Shown: positions 27,169 to 36,759, numbered from the stretch's first letter. The stretch: DNA of 64,000 nt from Bacteroidales bacterium (GCA_029210565.1 JARGFQ010000001.1:250656-314655), one strand, 5' to 3'. Program-made: numbers and translations. Notes: generated by a model from the letters alone, not told the origin.

Positions 27169-28644
27169 TTAATAAGCCCTTGCAAAGAGCACCCTCCTGT
27201 GAGAAGGCTTTCCCGTCAGGATACATCTGCCCTCTTCGTCGGGATTGTCGAAGGGTAAGGCTCTCACGGTGGCCTTGGTGAGATTCTTGATCTGCTCTTC
27301 GGTCTCCGGTGTGCCGTCCCAGTGTGCCATCACAAAACCGCCCCTGTTCTCGATGATGTCACAGAACTCCTCCCATGTATCGCAGCTGTATGTGTTCTGC
27401 TCCCTGAAGGCCAATGCCTTCCTGTAGATGTTATGCTGTATCTCATCCATCAGAGCAGTAATATGCTCAACGATGCCGGCGCGGGCTATTGTCTCCTTCG
27501 TAAGGGTATCGCGGCGTGCCACCTCCACGGTGCCCTCCTCTGCATCACGCGGGCCTATTGCCAGCCTGACAGGTACCCCCTTGAGTTCATATTCGGCAAA
27601 CTTGAATCCGGGCTTCTGAGTGTCACGGTCGTCATATTTGACTGTCAGCCCTGCCTTCTCAAGCCCTGCCTTGAGTTCTAGGGCTATGGCAGATATGGCA
27701 TCCAACTGCTCATTGCCCTTGTAAATGGGTACAATGACCACCTGTATCGGTGCCAGCTTCGGGGGAAGTACCAGCCCGTTATTGTCGGCATGGGCCATCA
27801 CCAGCGCCCCAATGAGCCTCGTCGTTACACCCCAGGAGGTAGCCCATACGTAGTCGAGTTTCCCCTCTCTGTTTGTAAATTTGACATCAAATGCTTTGGC
27901 GAAATTCTGGCCGAGGAAGTGGCTGGTGCCACCCTGCAGCGCCTTGCCGTCCTGCATCAGCGCCTCTATTGTATAGGTATCTATGGCACCGGCGAACTTT
28001 TCACTCTCTGTCTTCACTCCCCTGACCACAGGTACTCCCATAAAATTTTCCACGAAATCGGAATAGACCCCGAGCATTCTCAGAGCCTCCTCCTTCGCCT
28101 CCTCCATGGTGGCGTGAGCCGTATGCCCCTCCTGCCAGAGAAATTCTGTAGTGCGAAGAAAGAGCCTGGTACGCATCTCCCACCTGACAACATTGGCCCA
28201 CTGGTTGATGAGCAGCGGAAGATCACGGTATGACTGTATCCAGTCCTTATAAGTGCTCCAGATAATCGTCTCTGAAGTAGGCCTTACAATCAGCTCCTCC
28301 TCCAGCCTGGCATCCGGGTCCACAATAATGCCTGAACCGTCGGGGGAATGTTTAAGACGGTAATGAGTCACGACGGCACACTCCTTGGCAAACCCTTCAA
28401 CATGAGCAGCCTCCCTGCTGAAAAACGACTTGGGAATAAATAGGGGAAAATAGGCATTGACATGCCCCGTAGCCTTGAACATCCTGTCGAGTTCAGCCTG
28501 CATCTTCTCCCATATGGCATAACCGTACGGCTTGATGACCATGCAACCCCTGACTGCCGAGTTCTCTGCCAGATCAGCCTTTATCACCAGATCATTATAC
28601 CACTGCGAATAATTTTCCTCCCTGTTTGTAAGAAATCTGGCCAT
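27169..28644 (-). CDS. proS: Prolyl-tRNA synthetase, archaeal/eukaryote-like
   Basis: Class II synthetase charging tRNA(Pro). At 491 residues it is the short form without the bacterial editing insertion, the type usual in Bacteroidota. Class II motifs are visible: motif 2 in [26 protein letters not shown], the TSET ([12 protein letters not shown]) proline-binding motif, the [11 protein letters not shown] segment and motif 3-like [15 protein letters not shown]. The anticodon-binding domain ([15 protein letters not shown]) and zinc-type C-terminal domain ending in tyrosine (VLFARAY) are present. Confidence 0.96.
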   Translation of the reverse strand: MARFLTNREENYSQWYNDLVIKADLAENSAVRGCMVIKPYGYAIWEKMQAELDRMFKATGHVNAYFPLFIPKSFFSREAAHVEGFAKECAVVTHYRLKHSPDGSGIIVDPDARLEEELIVRPTSETIIWSTYKDWIQSYRDLPLLINQWANVVRWEMRTRLFLRTTEFLWQEGHTAHATMEEAKEEALRMLGVYSDFVENFMGVPVVRGVKTESEKFAGAIDTYTIEALMQDGKALQGGTSHFLGQNFAKAFDVKFTNREGKLDYVWATSWGVTTRLIGALVMAHADNNGLVLPPKLAPIQVVIVPIYKGNEQLDAISAIALELKAGLEKAGLTVKYDDRDTQKPGFKFAEYELKGVPVRLAIGPRDAEEGTVEVARRDTLTKETIARAGIVEHITALMDEIQHNIYRKALAFREQNTYSCDTWEEFCDIIENRGGFVMAHWDGTPETEEQIKNLTKATVRALPFDNPDEEGRCILTGKPSHRRVLFARAY

Positions 28645-28887
28645 TCCTCTGTTTTACTGTTTATATTTGTTTAACGGAAAAAAGATTGCGTAAAAATAGA
28701 CAAATCTTGCGAACCAAAAATAGAGCCAGAGTAGGAAGAGTAAAATTTCGCGAAAGGAATAGATAAACAGATGACCTGCAGTCAACCACATGCCGGCGGT
28801 GGGTGGGAGAGCGAAGCTAAACAGGCCAAATATCGCAGAAAATGATATTTATGTGCTCTGCCGGCGACTCTTGGTACGAAATTTGTG

Positions 28888-28895
28888 TATTTTTG
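28888..28895 (+). promoter_or_regulatory. Candidate -7 box of the Tyr/Ser-rich lipoprotein gene
   Basis: TATTTTTG fits TAnnTTTG and lies 25 bases before the start at 28920. Between proS and this gene (28645-28919) I see no other gene; the minus strand carries another TATTTTTG (28715-28722) that could serve proS. Confidence 0.4.
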
Positions 28896-28919
28896 GTATG
28901 GATAACAACAGGAGGTGAA

Positions 28920-30386
28920 ATGAAAAAGTTTTTGTACATAATCCCGGTGATGCTTCTGGCCGCAAGCTCGTGCTCTTCACTGCGCTTTACGGGAGCTGTC
29001 AGTGATGACCTTTACTACAGGCCCTCAGATCAACCCATAGTGGTTGAAAAGAGTACCACAGTGGTCAGAGATGCTGACCAGAGCTGGTATGACAACATAT
29101 TTGCCGCTGACACACTGATAGCGGATGAATATATCCCTGAAAACGAATACGTTGACTATGCCTCCGCCGGCGAAGCCACCGTTATCAACAACTATTACGG
29201 AGGCAGTGCCTCTGAAAGAATCTATCTGTTCAACAACGACTACTTCTATCCTTACTGGAGAGACCCGTTCTACTTTTCGCCCTTCTCCATGAGTCTTGGC
29301 CTGGGATACGGGTATTACGGTTCATACGGTTATCCCTACTACGGTTACAATCCATACTGGGGATATGATCCCTTTGGATATGACTTGTACCGTCCCTATT
29401 CCTATTATCCATACTATTCCTCCTACTACTCACCGTGGGGAGGGTACTACAGCGGACTGGGGTACTACAACTCTCCTTGGTATTATGGTTATGCCTACCC
29501 CTCATATTATTACAGCGATGATCTCAGGCCTTCGGTTGCCCGCAGGGGCGGGTACAGCAGCACCGCCCGCGGTTCCTATACAACATCTGATGCCAGGAGA
29601 AAGGCAGCAGATGCTTCTGTCGGTTCAGGAACCGTAACCAGCAGGAGAGTGCCTTCGACTTCTGACGTAAACACCGGCACTACGTCCGGATCACGCAGGG
29701 GGGTACCCGAGACCGGCACAACCACCAAGGCAGGAACAGCTGAAAGCACAGTATCAAGACCTGAATATACCCGAAGGGGAGAGGCTACGGGCAATGCCAT
29801 CCAGAATCAGAACAGAACCCAGTCACAGGTAAGGCCCGAGACCCAGACCAGAACACAGTACCAGACAAATCCTGAGGGTCAGACGCAGAGTCGCACCAGG
29901 ACTCAGCAGCAGCAGGTTCCGGTGAGAACACAGACAGGAAATCAGACAGTTGTTAACAGGCCCCAGTACCAGACAACTGAGAGAACCTACACTCCGAGTT
30001 ACAGCAACCCGAGAATGAATTCAAGGCCTTCATACAACACTACCAGGAGTGCCACACCAAATCCGGCCTACAACAGGAGCACTGCTCCTGCCACAAGCAA
30101 CAGCCGGTCAACGGTGCCGACACGCAGCAGCTCACAGGGATACACGCCGTCGAGATCATCGTCACCGTCCGTTACCTACTCAGCACCCTCACGCAGCAGC
30201 TCATCATCATCAGGTTATAACAGGAGCAGCAGCGGATCATCATACTCGGGAGGACGAAGCAGCTACAGCTCCGGAGGATCATCACGGTCATCAGGAGGAA
30301 GCTACAGCTCAGGCTCTTCATCTTCATCCTCATCCTCTTCTTCATCCTCTACCTCCTCCTCATCATCAGGCGGCAGAAGGAGATAA
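28920..30386 (+). CDS. Tyr/Gly-rich, Ser-rich low-complexity lipoprotein
   Basis: A 488-residue protein starting at the ATG at 28920, chosen because it follows a strong AGGAGGTG ribosome-binding site (rare in this phylum) and opens a lipoprotein signal (MKKFLYIIPVMLLAASSC). After a short folded-looking part (about 25-110) comes a Tyr/Gly/Pro-rich stretch (about 115-210, repeated YYGY/GYY units), then a Thr/Arg/Gln-rich stretch (about 220-400, TQTRTQ-type repeats) and a near-pure Ser tail ending GGRRR. Composition suggests a disordered, surface-exposed adhesive or matrix protein. I recognise no domain. A FadL-like porin gene follows with its own leader element, so the two may be co-transcribed. 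Confidence 0.75.
   Translation: MKKFLYIIPVMLLAASSCSSLRFTGAVSDDLYYRPSDQPIVVEKSTTVVRDADQSWYDNIFAADTLIADEYIPENEYVDYASAGEATVINNYYGGSASERIYLFNNDYFYPYWRDPFYFSPFSMSLGLGYGYYGSYGYPYYGYNPYWGYDPFGYDLYRPYSYYPYYSSYYSPWGGYYSGLGYYNSPWYYGYAYPSYYYSDDLRPSVARRGGYSSTARGSYTTSDARRKAADASVGSGTVTSRRVPSTSDVNTGTTSGSRRGVPETGTTTKAGTAESTVSRPEYTRRGEATGNAIQNQNRTQSQVRPETQTRTQYQTNPEGQTQSRTRTQQQQVPVRTQTGNQTVVNRPQYQTTERTYTPSYSNPRMNSRPSYNTTRSATPNPAYNRSTAPATSNSRSTVPTRSSSQGYTPSRSSSPSVTYSAPSRSSSSSSGYNRSSSGSSYSGGRSSYSSGGSSRSSGGSYSSGSSSSSSSSSSSSTSSSSSGGRRR
30309..30369 (+). repeat. TCN-rich simple-sequence tract (poly-Ser codons)
   Basis: Degenerate TCT/TCA/TCC/AGC triplets encode the Ser tail of the lipoprotein. The mixed codons argue against a recent microsatellite expansion, but the tract may still vary in length between strains. 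Confidence 0.7.
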
Positions 30387-30468
30387 GATTACATCCCAGA
30401 ACCTTGTGTCATTGTTCCGCAAAAAGCAGGAGCACAAGGAGTTGTATACCAAAAAAAAGGAGATGAAA

Positions 30469-30559
30469 TTGCATGAAAAAGAGCTTACTTAAGGAAATGA
30501 TTAAGAATATCTCATGCAAATTCCATTCGACCCCAAAATCAAAACATTATAAACGAATG
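30469..30559 (+). promoter_or_regulatory. Structured leader element, copy D (FadL-like gene)
   Basis: First stem TTGCATGA (30469-30476) / TCATGCAA (30512-30519) around a 35-base loop with AGGAAATGATTA (30492-30503), the 12-mer shared with copy B2. Second stem CATTCG (30524-30529) / CGAATG (30554-30559), whose ATG (30557) is the porin start. The first-stem sequence differs from copies B2 and E by compensated changes (GCATGA/TCATGC against ACATGA/TCATGT). Confidence 0.7.
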
Positions 30560-32089
30560 AAAACCAGGATCCTAACAATAGCCGCCACTCTGATGCTGAT
30601 CGCCTCCACGGCCGCAGCCCAGACACTGGATGATGCACTGCGATATTCAAGGATATTCTACCAGGGTACTGCCAGGTTCAACGGCATGAGCGGTGCCTTT
30701 ACGGCACTGGGTGGAGACATCTCTTCCGTGGCACTCAACCCTGCCGCCGCAGGCGTCTTCCGCTCTACGGAGATATCTATCTCACCAAACCTGATGTTCC
30801 GTACACTGAATACCAGTTTCAACGGCTTCAGCAATGACAATAGCGCATCCGACTTTAAACTGGGACAGGTGGGAGTGGTATCCTCACTCTCTACCGGCAG
30901 GAAGTCAGGACTGACAAACCTCAACATTGCCTATACCCTGAACCGTACCAACAACTTCTACCGTTACGCGGTTATAGACGGCATAAGTGATAACTCTTCC
31001 ATGGCCGACTTCTGGGCACTGCAGGCATCTGAGTATAATGGTAACCCCGGGTACAACACCTGGGAACTTGAGGGTATGCCGTGGGTCGCTTACGACTCTT
31101 ACATGATAGACACTCTCCCGGGAGAATTTAAGCAATATGCCTCCATTTTCTCATACTACGGAGAGACAGAACCGGGTTACGGTCAGAAGATGAAAAGGAC
31201 GGTTGACAACTACGGCTACACCAATGAGCACAACATCGCTTTAGGGGCAAACATAAGCAACAAATTCTACCTGGGAGTCGCTTTCGGAATCACCGGCCTC
31301 TCCTATACCAGTCACTACCTGCATTCGGAGATCGATGACGCAGATCTGATATATGACTTCGAGGACTTCTCATACACAGATCATTTCGTGGCCAGCGGAG
31401 CCGGATTCAATTTCAAGCTGGGAGCGATAGTGAGACCCGTGGAATCCTTGCGTATCGGGCTGAGCTTCACAACCCCAACGGTTTATACAGTTGATGAGTG
31501 GTTCTACAATAGCTTTACCGCATTCCTCAACAATGACACTCCTGTTGATTTCACCGATGACATTGACTATTCGAGCGACTCGGGCGAGTTGACCTACCGC
31601 TACCGCATTACCACTCCCTACCGTATAAATGCAGGGGTTGCGTACCAGGTCGGCAATTTTGCGCTTCTGAGCGCGGACTATGAATTTATAGACTATGCCA
31701 CTGCCAGGCTGAGCAGGGGAGAGGACGGCTATGATTTCTATAACGAGAACGAAGATCTCAAATCAGAACTGGGATCCGCGGGTAACCTGAGACTGGGTGC
31801 CGAGGTGCGCCTCGGATCACTCTACCTGCGGGGCGGTTACAGCCACTACGGCTCCTCATTCCGTGAGGGAACCCTCAATGAGAGTGCCACCAACACCGGT
31901 TACAGCACCGGCATTGGCTTCAGACAGAACAAGTTTTACATCGACCTCTCCATGGTATGGCTGACCGGCAGTGAAGGCTATATGATGTATCCCGATGATC
32001 CGAGAAGCAATCCTCTCTATCGCAGCGATCCGGTATACATTGATACTGACGATAAATATCTTACAGCAACGCTGGGTTTCAAATTCTGA
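30557..32089 (+). CDS. FadL/OmpP1-like outer-membrane transport protein
   Basis: A 510-residue barrel protein. I place the start at 30557 because it follows the leader element and gives a clean signal peptide (MKTRILTIAATLMLIASTAA-AQ); the longer frame from 30473 would translate through the leader. After the signal comes the FadL-family N-terminal region (GTARFNGMSGAFTALGGDISSVALNPAAAG, split across about 27-57), then repeated amphipathic beta strands ending in the outer-membrane insertion signature LTATLGFKF. These porins move hydrophobic compounds across the outer membrane; substrate unknown. It follows the Ser-rich lipoprotein gene. Confidence 0.82.
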   Translation: MKTRILTIAATLMLIASTAAAQTLDDALRYSRIFYQGTARFNGMSGAFTALGGDISSVALNPAAAGVFRSTEISISPNLMFRTLNTSFNGFSNDNSASDFKLGQVGVVSSLSTGRKSGLTNLNIAYTLNRTNNFYRYAVIDGISDNSSMADFWALQASEYNGNPGYNTWELEGMPWVAYDSYMIDTLPGEFKQYASIFSYYGETEPGYGQKMKRTVDNYGYTNEHNIALGANISNKFYLGVAFGITGLSYTSHYLHSEIDDADLIYDFEDFSYTDHFVASGAGFNFKLGAIVRPVESLRIGLSFTTPTVYTVDEWFYNSFTAFLNNDTPVDFTDDIDYSSDSGELTYRYRITTPYRINAGVAYQVGNFALLSADYEFIDYATARLSRGEDGYDFYNENEDLKSELGSAGNLRLGAEVRLGSLYLRGGYSHYGSSFREGTLNESATNTGYSTGIGFRQNKFYIDLSMVWLTGSEGYMMYPDDPRSNPLYRSDPVYIDTDDKYLTATLGFKF

Positions 32090-32101
32090 CAGTTGGTTTT
32101 A

Positions 32102-32740
32102 CTATTGACGGTTTTCCAGGGACACCTGCAGCAATGCACGGGTCCCTGGTCCTTTATTGAGTAATATGTCAATGATGCTCATCCCTTCCGTAAAACCGTA
32201 CCTCTCGCTGAAAACCTGGGTGTAGGGGATGGGTCTATACCCCGGAACTGATATCGTTCTCTTTGGTGTGATGCTGTAACGGTAATCCTCCTCCACGATT
32301 CCCTCCCCGGTGAATTGATCAGTGAATGATATCCGAACCTCCAGCCCTGCGGCATCACACATGCTCCTGAGGGCCCTGTCATTGAGATCGAGAAGAAACT
32401 CATATTCTGGTGAGATGATGCTCTCTATGAGGTCATAGTAGTACTCATAAAACGGAGCAGCAGCATACGCGGAGGTAATGCCTCTCAGGTGAAGTTCCCT
32501 CCACCGACGGCTGTTGTCGATCCGCAGGTCCCTCAGGGGCGTCTTATGGAAGGAGCCCCGAAGAACCGGTACAGTCAGCTGAAGAGGTCCGTTGGGCCCC
32601 AGGATCATGCACCTGTTGCGGTAGGTCTGCTTCAGGTAATTCTCATGTTTTTCGATGACGACATCTCCGGCACGGGCTATCAGGCTGAAATACTCGGCCG
32701 GAGGGAAATAGGCAGTGGAGAGAAGAACCCTTCCGGTCAT
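32102..32740 (-). CDS. WbqC family protein
   Basis: A 212-residue protein whose start at 32738-32740 overlaps the larB stop in ATGA; the longer upstream frame is only larB read in another frame. Family features: an N-terminal LLSTAYFPPAEYFSLIA segment, YLKQTYRNRCMI and GPNGPLQLTVPV. WbqC-like proteins are often found with polysaccharide biosynthesis genes, but their activity is not settled. Its coupling to larB is unusual and may be only positional. It converges on the FadL-like gene with 12 bases between. Confidence 0.8.
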   Translation of the reverse strand: MTGRVLLSTAYFPPAEYFSLIARAGDVVIEKHENYLKQTYRNRCMILGPNGPLQLTVPVLRGSFHKTPLRDLRIDNSRRWRELHLRGITSAYAAAPFYEYYYDLIESIISPEYEFLLDLNDRALRSMCDAAGLEVRISFTDQFTGEGIVEEDYRYSITPKRTISVPGYRPIPYTQVFSERYGFTEGMSIIDILLNKGPGTRALLQVSLENRQ

Positions 32741-33492
32741 ACCCCGTGCAACCTGTTTATGCGGCTGGCTGAGAAACCGGCCCCGAAGCCGTTGTCGATG
32801 TTCACGACCGTCACGCCGGCCGCGCAGCTGGTTAACATGGCCAGCAATGCCGAGAGGCCTTCGAAGGAGGCTCCGTAGCCCACACTGGTAGGAACGGCAA
32901 TGACAGGCATGTTCACCAGTCCTCCCACAACACTGGCGAGGGCACCTTCCATCCCGGCTATCACAATGGATACCCTGCATGAACGTATCTCCGGTAGCTG
33001 GTCGACGAGCCTGTGTATGCCCGCAACACCCGCGTCATAGATCCTGATAACATCATTGCCAAGCAGCTCTGCTGTGACAGCCGCCTCCTCAGCCACCGGA
33101 ATGTCAGATGTGCCGGCAGTGATCACAGCAATCTTTGCTGGGGGGCGGGGAAGCTCCTTCTTCTTTATGCTGATTATCCTTGCCGTCTCGTAATAGACGG
33201 ATTCGGGAAAGGTGTGTCGAATATGCTGATACATCTCTGCCGGAGCCCTCGTGCCAATGATGTTGTTACCATGCTCATCCATGACCCGGAAGATGGCCTC
33301 CACCTGTTCTGCCGTCTTACCGGCGCAGTAGACTATCTCGGGGTAGCCGGTGCGGAGCTCACGGTGATGGTCTATGCGAGCGAAACCGAGATCGCTGTAG
33401 GGGAAGTCACGCAGATTCTCCATGGCCTCCTCAACAGATACTGATCCGTTGCTTATTCCTTTAAGTATCTTTTCCAGTTCTACGGCATTCAT
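32737..33492 (-). CDS. larB: LarB, pyridinium carboxylase for nickel-pincer cofactor
   Basis: First step of nickel-pincer nucleotide synthesis: carboxylates nicotinic acid adenine dinucleotide and hydrolyses the phosphoanhydride. The 251-residue protein starts at MNAVELEKIL (33490-33492); the extra 20 residues upstream are not family-like. It has the PurE-related AIR carboxylase-like C-terminal domain: VITAGTSDIPVAEEA, AGMEGALASVVGGLV and PTSVGYGASFEG. Only one base separates it from the larE stop. Together with larC and larE it gives the full cofactor pathway. Confidence 0.93.
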   Translation of the reverse strand: MNAVELEKILKGISNGSVSVEEAMENLRDFPYSDLGFARIDHHRELRTGYPEIVYCAGKTAEQVEAIFRVMDEHGNNIIGTRAPAEMYQHIRHTFPESVYYETARIISIKKKELPRPPAKIAVITAGTSDIPVAEEAAVTAELLGNDVIRIYDAGVAGIHRLVDQLPEIRSCRVSIVIAGMEGALASVVGGLVNMPVIAVPTSVGYGASFEGLSALLAMLTSCAAGVTVVNIDNGFGAGFSASRINRLHGV

Positions 33493-33493
33493 A

Positions 33494-34294
33494 CTATTCT
33501 TTATTAATATCCATACTACCGCTGCGATAACCCTCAAGGTCAACGGTGACATATCTGTAACCCGATTTCCTGATTGCAGCAGTTACCTTCTGCCTCGTCT
33601 CTTCCTCTGTCATCCGTGCCAGCTCTTCTCTCCGGCATTCTATTCTTACGAGCTCGCCGTGGATCCTCACCCTGGCGCCGGCAAACCCCAGTGCTGCAAT
33701 ACTCATCTCCGCTTCCTCTGCCCTCATGAGATCGCCGGCAGTGATCCTGGTGCCGTGAGGGAACCGTGTCAGCAGGCAGGTGTTGGATGGCTTATCGCTC
33801 ACCTCCAGCCCGGCATCGCGCGCAAGCTCCCTGATCTCACTCTTTGTCAGGCCTGCCTCTGCCAGCGGACTCCTTATACCCAGTTCCTTCAGGGCCCTCA
33901 TGCCAGGCCTGTGTTCGTTCAGGTCATCGGCGTTGGTGCCGTCGAAAACAGTATCAAATCCACTCTCCGCTGCCGCCGCCATAATCGCCCTCATCAGCTC
34001 ACTCTTGCAAAGATAGCAGCGTTCCGGCGGGTTGTCGCCCAGGGATGACGGTATTTCCACGCTGATCTCTCTCTGTTCTATTGAGCGACTATGACAGAAT
34101 AGGGCTGCATCTCTCAGCTCACCGTCAAACATATAGGGAGTGCTGACCGTCAGTGCCATCACCTTGAATCCCGGCACTGCTGCTGCCACGCTGGTAAGAA
34201 GGGTGCTGTCAGTGCCGCCTGAAAGGGCTATGACAGCCGCACCGCTCTCAGCGATCAGCAACCTGAGCTTGTCAAGTTTTTCCCGGCTGTCCAT
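33494..34294 (-). CDS. larE: LarE, sulfur transferase for nickel-pincer cofactor
   Basis: ATP-dependent PP-loop enzyme that turns the two carboxylates of the LarB product into thiocarboxylates. Starts at MDSREKLDK (34292-34294), its ATG overlapping the larC stop by one base (TAATG). PP-loop ALSGGTDST is near residue 23. A CxxC (RCYLCK) and a later Cys (SNTCLLTRFPHG) are present; a three-cysteine pattern is described for the iron-sulfur LarE type, which can use sulfide catalytically, while the other type sacrifices its own cysteine. I infer the iron-sulfur type from this pattern only. Confidence 0.92.
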   Translation of the reverse strand: MDSREKLDKLRLLIAESGAAVIALSGGTDSTLLTSVAAAVPGFKVMALTVSTPYMFDGELRDAALFCHSRSIEQREISVEIPSSLGDNPPERCYLCKSELMRAIMAAAAESGFDTVFDGTNADDLNEHRPGMRALKELGIRSPLAEAGLTKSEIRELARDAGLEVSDKPSNTCLLTRFPHGTRITAGDLMRAEEAEMSIAALGFAGARVRIHGELVRIECRREELARMTEEETRQKVTAAIRKSGYRYVTVDLEGYRSGSMDINKE

Positions 34295-35682
34295 TACTGC
34301 TCCCACATCGTTGCTGTTATCTCCTGTATGATCTGCTTCATCGGCAGCCCTGTCTCCCTGGCTATTGCAGCACACCGGTCAGCTTCAGGCTTGACCGAGA
34401 CAAGCCTGTTTTTGTAGTATGATTTCTTGATGACAACCGGGCCGAAACGCGTCTCTCTTTCCTCAAACTCCCGGTGAAGCGTCTCTTTCATCACGGGCAG
34501 CATCCGGAGCCCTATGGTAGTCGATTCGGTGAACAGTACCTTCCTCACTGCATCCAGATGCTCCTCACCGCAGATCACACTGAGGGTATAGGCCGGCCTT
34601 CCCTTCTTCATGATGACCGGGGTGAACCAGACATCACCGGCGCCGGCGGCAAACAGTCTTCCGGAGATATGTTCGGATAATTCGGGGTTCATATCGTCAA
34701 TATTGCATTCCACCAGCAGCGCGTTGTGACCCGCGGGCCGCTCCTCCGCACTCTCGGCCAGAGTGATTCTCAGTATGTTGGGTCGTGACGGGTTGTTCTT
34801 CTGCCCGATACCGTACCCGCTCTTGCTGATAACATACACGATATCTGCAGGAATGGGCTCTGCCATGGCAGCAATAATCGCAGCACCGGTAGGAGTGGTC
34901 GCCTCAAAATCAACACCCCCGGTGTGTACCGGGAAGCCGCTGATGATGCGTGCCGTGGCAGGGGCAGGGACAGGTAACAGCCCGTGCGCGCATCTTACCA
35001 TCCCTCCGCCGAGCTCAACGACTGATGTGTAAACCCTGTCAACCGCCAGTGCCTCAAAACATATTGCAGCACCCACAATGTCAATGATCGAATCTATCGC
35101 ACCGACCTCATGAAAATGTATCTCACTGACCGGCTTGCCGTGAACGGCAGCCTCTGCCTCTGCTATATGCCTGAAGATGCCCAGAGCAGTACTCTTGACC
35201 TGGCTGCTGAGTAAACTGTAATTTAAGATCTTCTCAATGTCTGCCAGGTTCCGATGCGGATGATGATGCTCTCCAACGGCCTCAGACTCGTGATCACTGT
35301 CATAATGGTGCTCATGGTCGCGACCGCCGCTATGCTCATGATCATTATCACTGTGGAGATGGTGCTCATGGTCGTGATCGTCATGGTGCTCATGGTCACT
35401 GTGATGATGATGCGCACGACCTCTCTCCGGCTCATCTGAATGACTCTGATCAGGGCCATGGTCATGATGATGTACATGATCATCCTCTGTCACAACGGTT
35501 ACTCTGGTACCTGTGATGCCGTGCCTCTGGTCGGTGGTGATCTCAAGATGCCACCCTTCCAGCTCCAGTTTGTTCAGCCCGTCAATGAGCGTCTGGCTGT
35601 CAACACCCAGGTCGAGCATCGCCCCCAGATTCATGTCGCCACTTATTCCCGAAAAGCAGTCATAAAATGCTATCCTCATCAT
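34294..35682 (-). CDS. larC: LarC, nickel insertion enzyme with His-rich insert
   Basis: CTP-dependent cyclometallase that inserts nickel into the pincer nucleotide. 462 residues in one uninterrupted frame; in some lactobacilli LarC is made by programmed frameshift from two frames, which is not needed here. N-terminal AFYDCFSGISGDMNLGAMLD, central FHEVGAIDSIIDIVGA and EATTPTGAAI, C-terminal NIDDMNPE are family signatures. Residues 69-143 hold 28 histidines in HDHEHH-type repeats, probably nickel binding or storage. First gene of larC-larE-larB-wbqC; divergent from the DUF362 gene. Confidence 0.93.
   Translation of the reverse strand: MMRIAFYDCFSGISGDMNLGAMLDLGVDSQTLIDGLNKLELEGWHLEITTDQRHGITGTRVTVVTEDDHVHHHDHGPDQSHSDEPERGRAHHHHSDHEHHDDHDHEHHLHSDNDHEHSGGRDHEHHYDSDHESEAVGEHHHPHRNLADIEKILNYSLLSSQVKSTALGIFRHIAEAEAAVHGKPVSEIHFHEVGAIDSIIDIVGAAICFEALAVDRVYTSVVELGGGMVRCAHGLLPVPAPATARIISGFPVHTGGVDFEATTPTGAAIIAAMAEPIPADIVYVISKSGYGIGQKNNPSRPNILRITLAESAEERPAGHNALLVECNIDDMNPELSEHISGRLFAAGAGDVWFTPVIMKKGRPAYTLSVICGEEHLDAVRKVLFTESTTIGLRMLPVMKETLHREFEERETRFGPVVIKKSYYKNRLVSVKPEADRCAAIARETGLPMKQIIQEITATMWEQ
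35254..35478 (-). repeat. His/Asp/Glu codon repeat in larC
   Basis: About 75 codons dominated by CAT/CAC, GAC/GAT and GAG, encoding the metal-binding insert at LarC residues 69-143. Several open frames on both strands here are by-products of this composition. Confidence 0.85.
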
Positions 35683-35832
35683 TAGGTTTTTTTAACATTG
35701 GGTAATCCTCCGATACCATGGTGCAATGCCTTGCACTCAGGCTGCTAATATAAGCATACGGTCGCTATATATTAAAAAAAATGTTTATTTTGCACACGCT
35801 CATTTTTGGGGTAATATAAGATACAGAAGGGT

Positions 35833-36759
35833 ATGAAAAGACGTAAATTCCTGCGTAGCTCTCTCGGTGCCGGGGTGGCTGCAGGAGCAATGATGAGTTT
35901 TGGCCGTTATGAAAACCTGTTCGGAGGTAAACCGCTTCCCTCAGGGGCCGACTATGATCTCGTGGCAGTAATGGGCGGAGAGCCTGCCGCCATGTTTGAT
36001 CTCGGCATACAGGCTATGGGAGGAATGGGAACATTTGTCAGCAAGGGACAGAAGGTCCTTGTCAAGCCCAATGTTGGATGGGATGTTGTACCTGATAAGG
36101 GTGCAAATACAAATCCTGCCCTCGTTAAGAGGGTCATTGAACACTGTCTCAGGGCAGGGGCTAAAGAGGTATATGTCTTCGACAACACTTGCGATAACTG
36201 GGTCAAATGCTACAAGAACTCAGGCATTGAGCAGGCGGCAAAAGATGCCGGCGCAAAGATGGTTCCTGGCGGTTCTGAGAGTTACTACCAGGAGGTGACC
36301 ATTCCCAATGGAAAACAGCTCACCAAAACAAAAGTGCATGAGCTGGTGCTCAGCAGTGATGTGTTCATTAATGTGCCCATACTGAAGCATCACAGTTCGG
36401 CCAGGATGACGGGAGCTCTCAAAAATATGATGGGTGTTGTCTGGGACCGGAGTTACTGGCACAGGAACAATCTCAACCAATGCATAGCCGACTACACTCT
36501 CTTTGCCAAAAAACCTGCGCTGAACATTATGGATGCCTATAATGTGATGATGCGCAACGGTCCCCGCGGGGTCTCGGTGGGAGATCTTTCAAATATGAAA
36601 TCCCTGATGATATCCACAGACTGGGTGGCCATTGATGCTGCAGGAGCCAGAATGATGGGCAAGGAACCTTCATCGGTAGAACATATAGCTCTGGCTGCAG
36701 CCATGGGCGCAGGAAATATGGACCTCTCATCAATGAACATCCACAGGCTCAAAATGTAG
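35833..36759 (+). CDS. DUF362 protein with Tat signal
   Basis: A 308-residue protein with a twin-arginine N-terminus (MKRRKFLRSSLGAG), so exported folded, probably with a cofactor. The body matches the DUF362 family (KPNVGWDVVPDKG, NVPILKHHSSARMTGALKNMMGV). DUF362 proteins often accompany ferredoxin-like proteins, and here a polyferredoxin membrane protein follows after 6 bases. Their reaction is not established; a redox-associated role in the periplasm is inferred from this context. Confidence 0.88.
   Translation: MKRRKFLRSSLGAGVAAGAMMSFGRYENLFGGKPLPSGADYDLVAVMGGEPAAMFDLGIQAMGGMGTFVSKGQKVLVKPNVGWDVVPDKGANTNPALVKRVIEHCLRAGAKEVYVFDNTCDNWVKCYKNSGIEQAAKDAGAKMVPGGSESYYQEVTIPNGKQLTKTKVHELVLSSDVFINVPILKHHSSARMTGALKNMMGVVWDRSYWHRNNLNQCIADYTLFAKKPALNIMDAYNVMMRNGPRGVSVGDLSNMKSLMISTDWVAIDAAGARMMGKEPSSVEHIALAAAMGAGNMDLSSMNIHRLKM

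Noticed and set aside
30473..30556. Upstream start for the FadL-like porin
   Set aside because: It would translate the leader stem and put a polar stretch before a perfect signal peptide.
35223..35483. Met/Ile/Thr-rich open frames on both strands of larC
   Set aside because: These are by-products of the His/Asp codon repeat.
34294..35682. Programmed frameshift in larC
   Set aside because: The gene is one continuous frame here.
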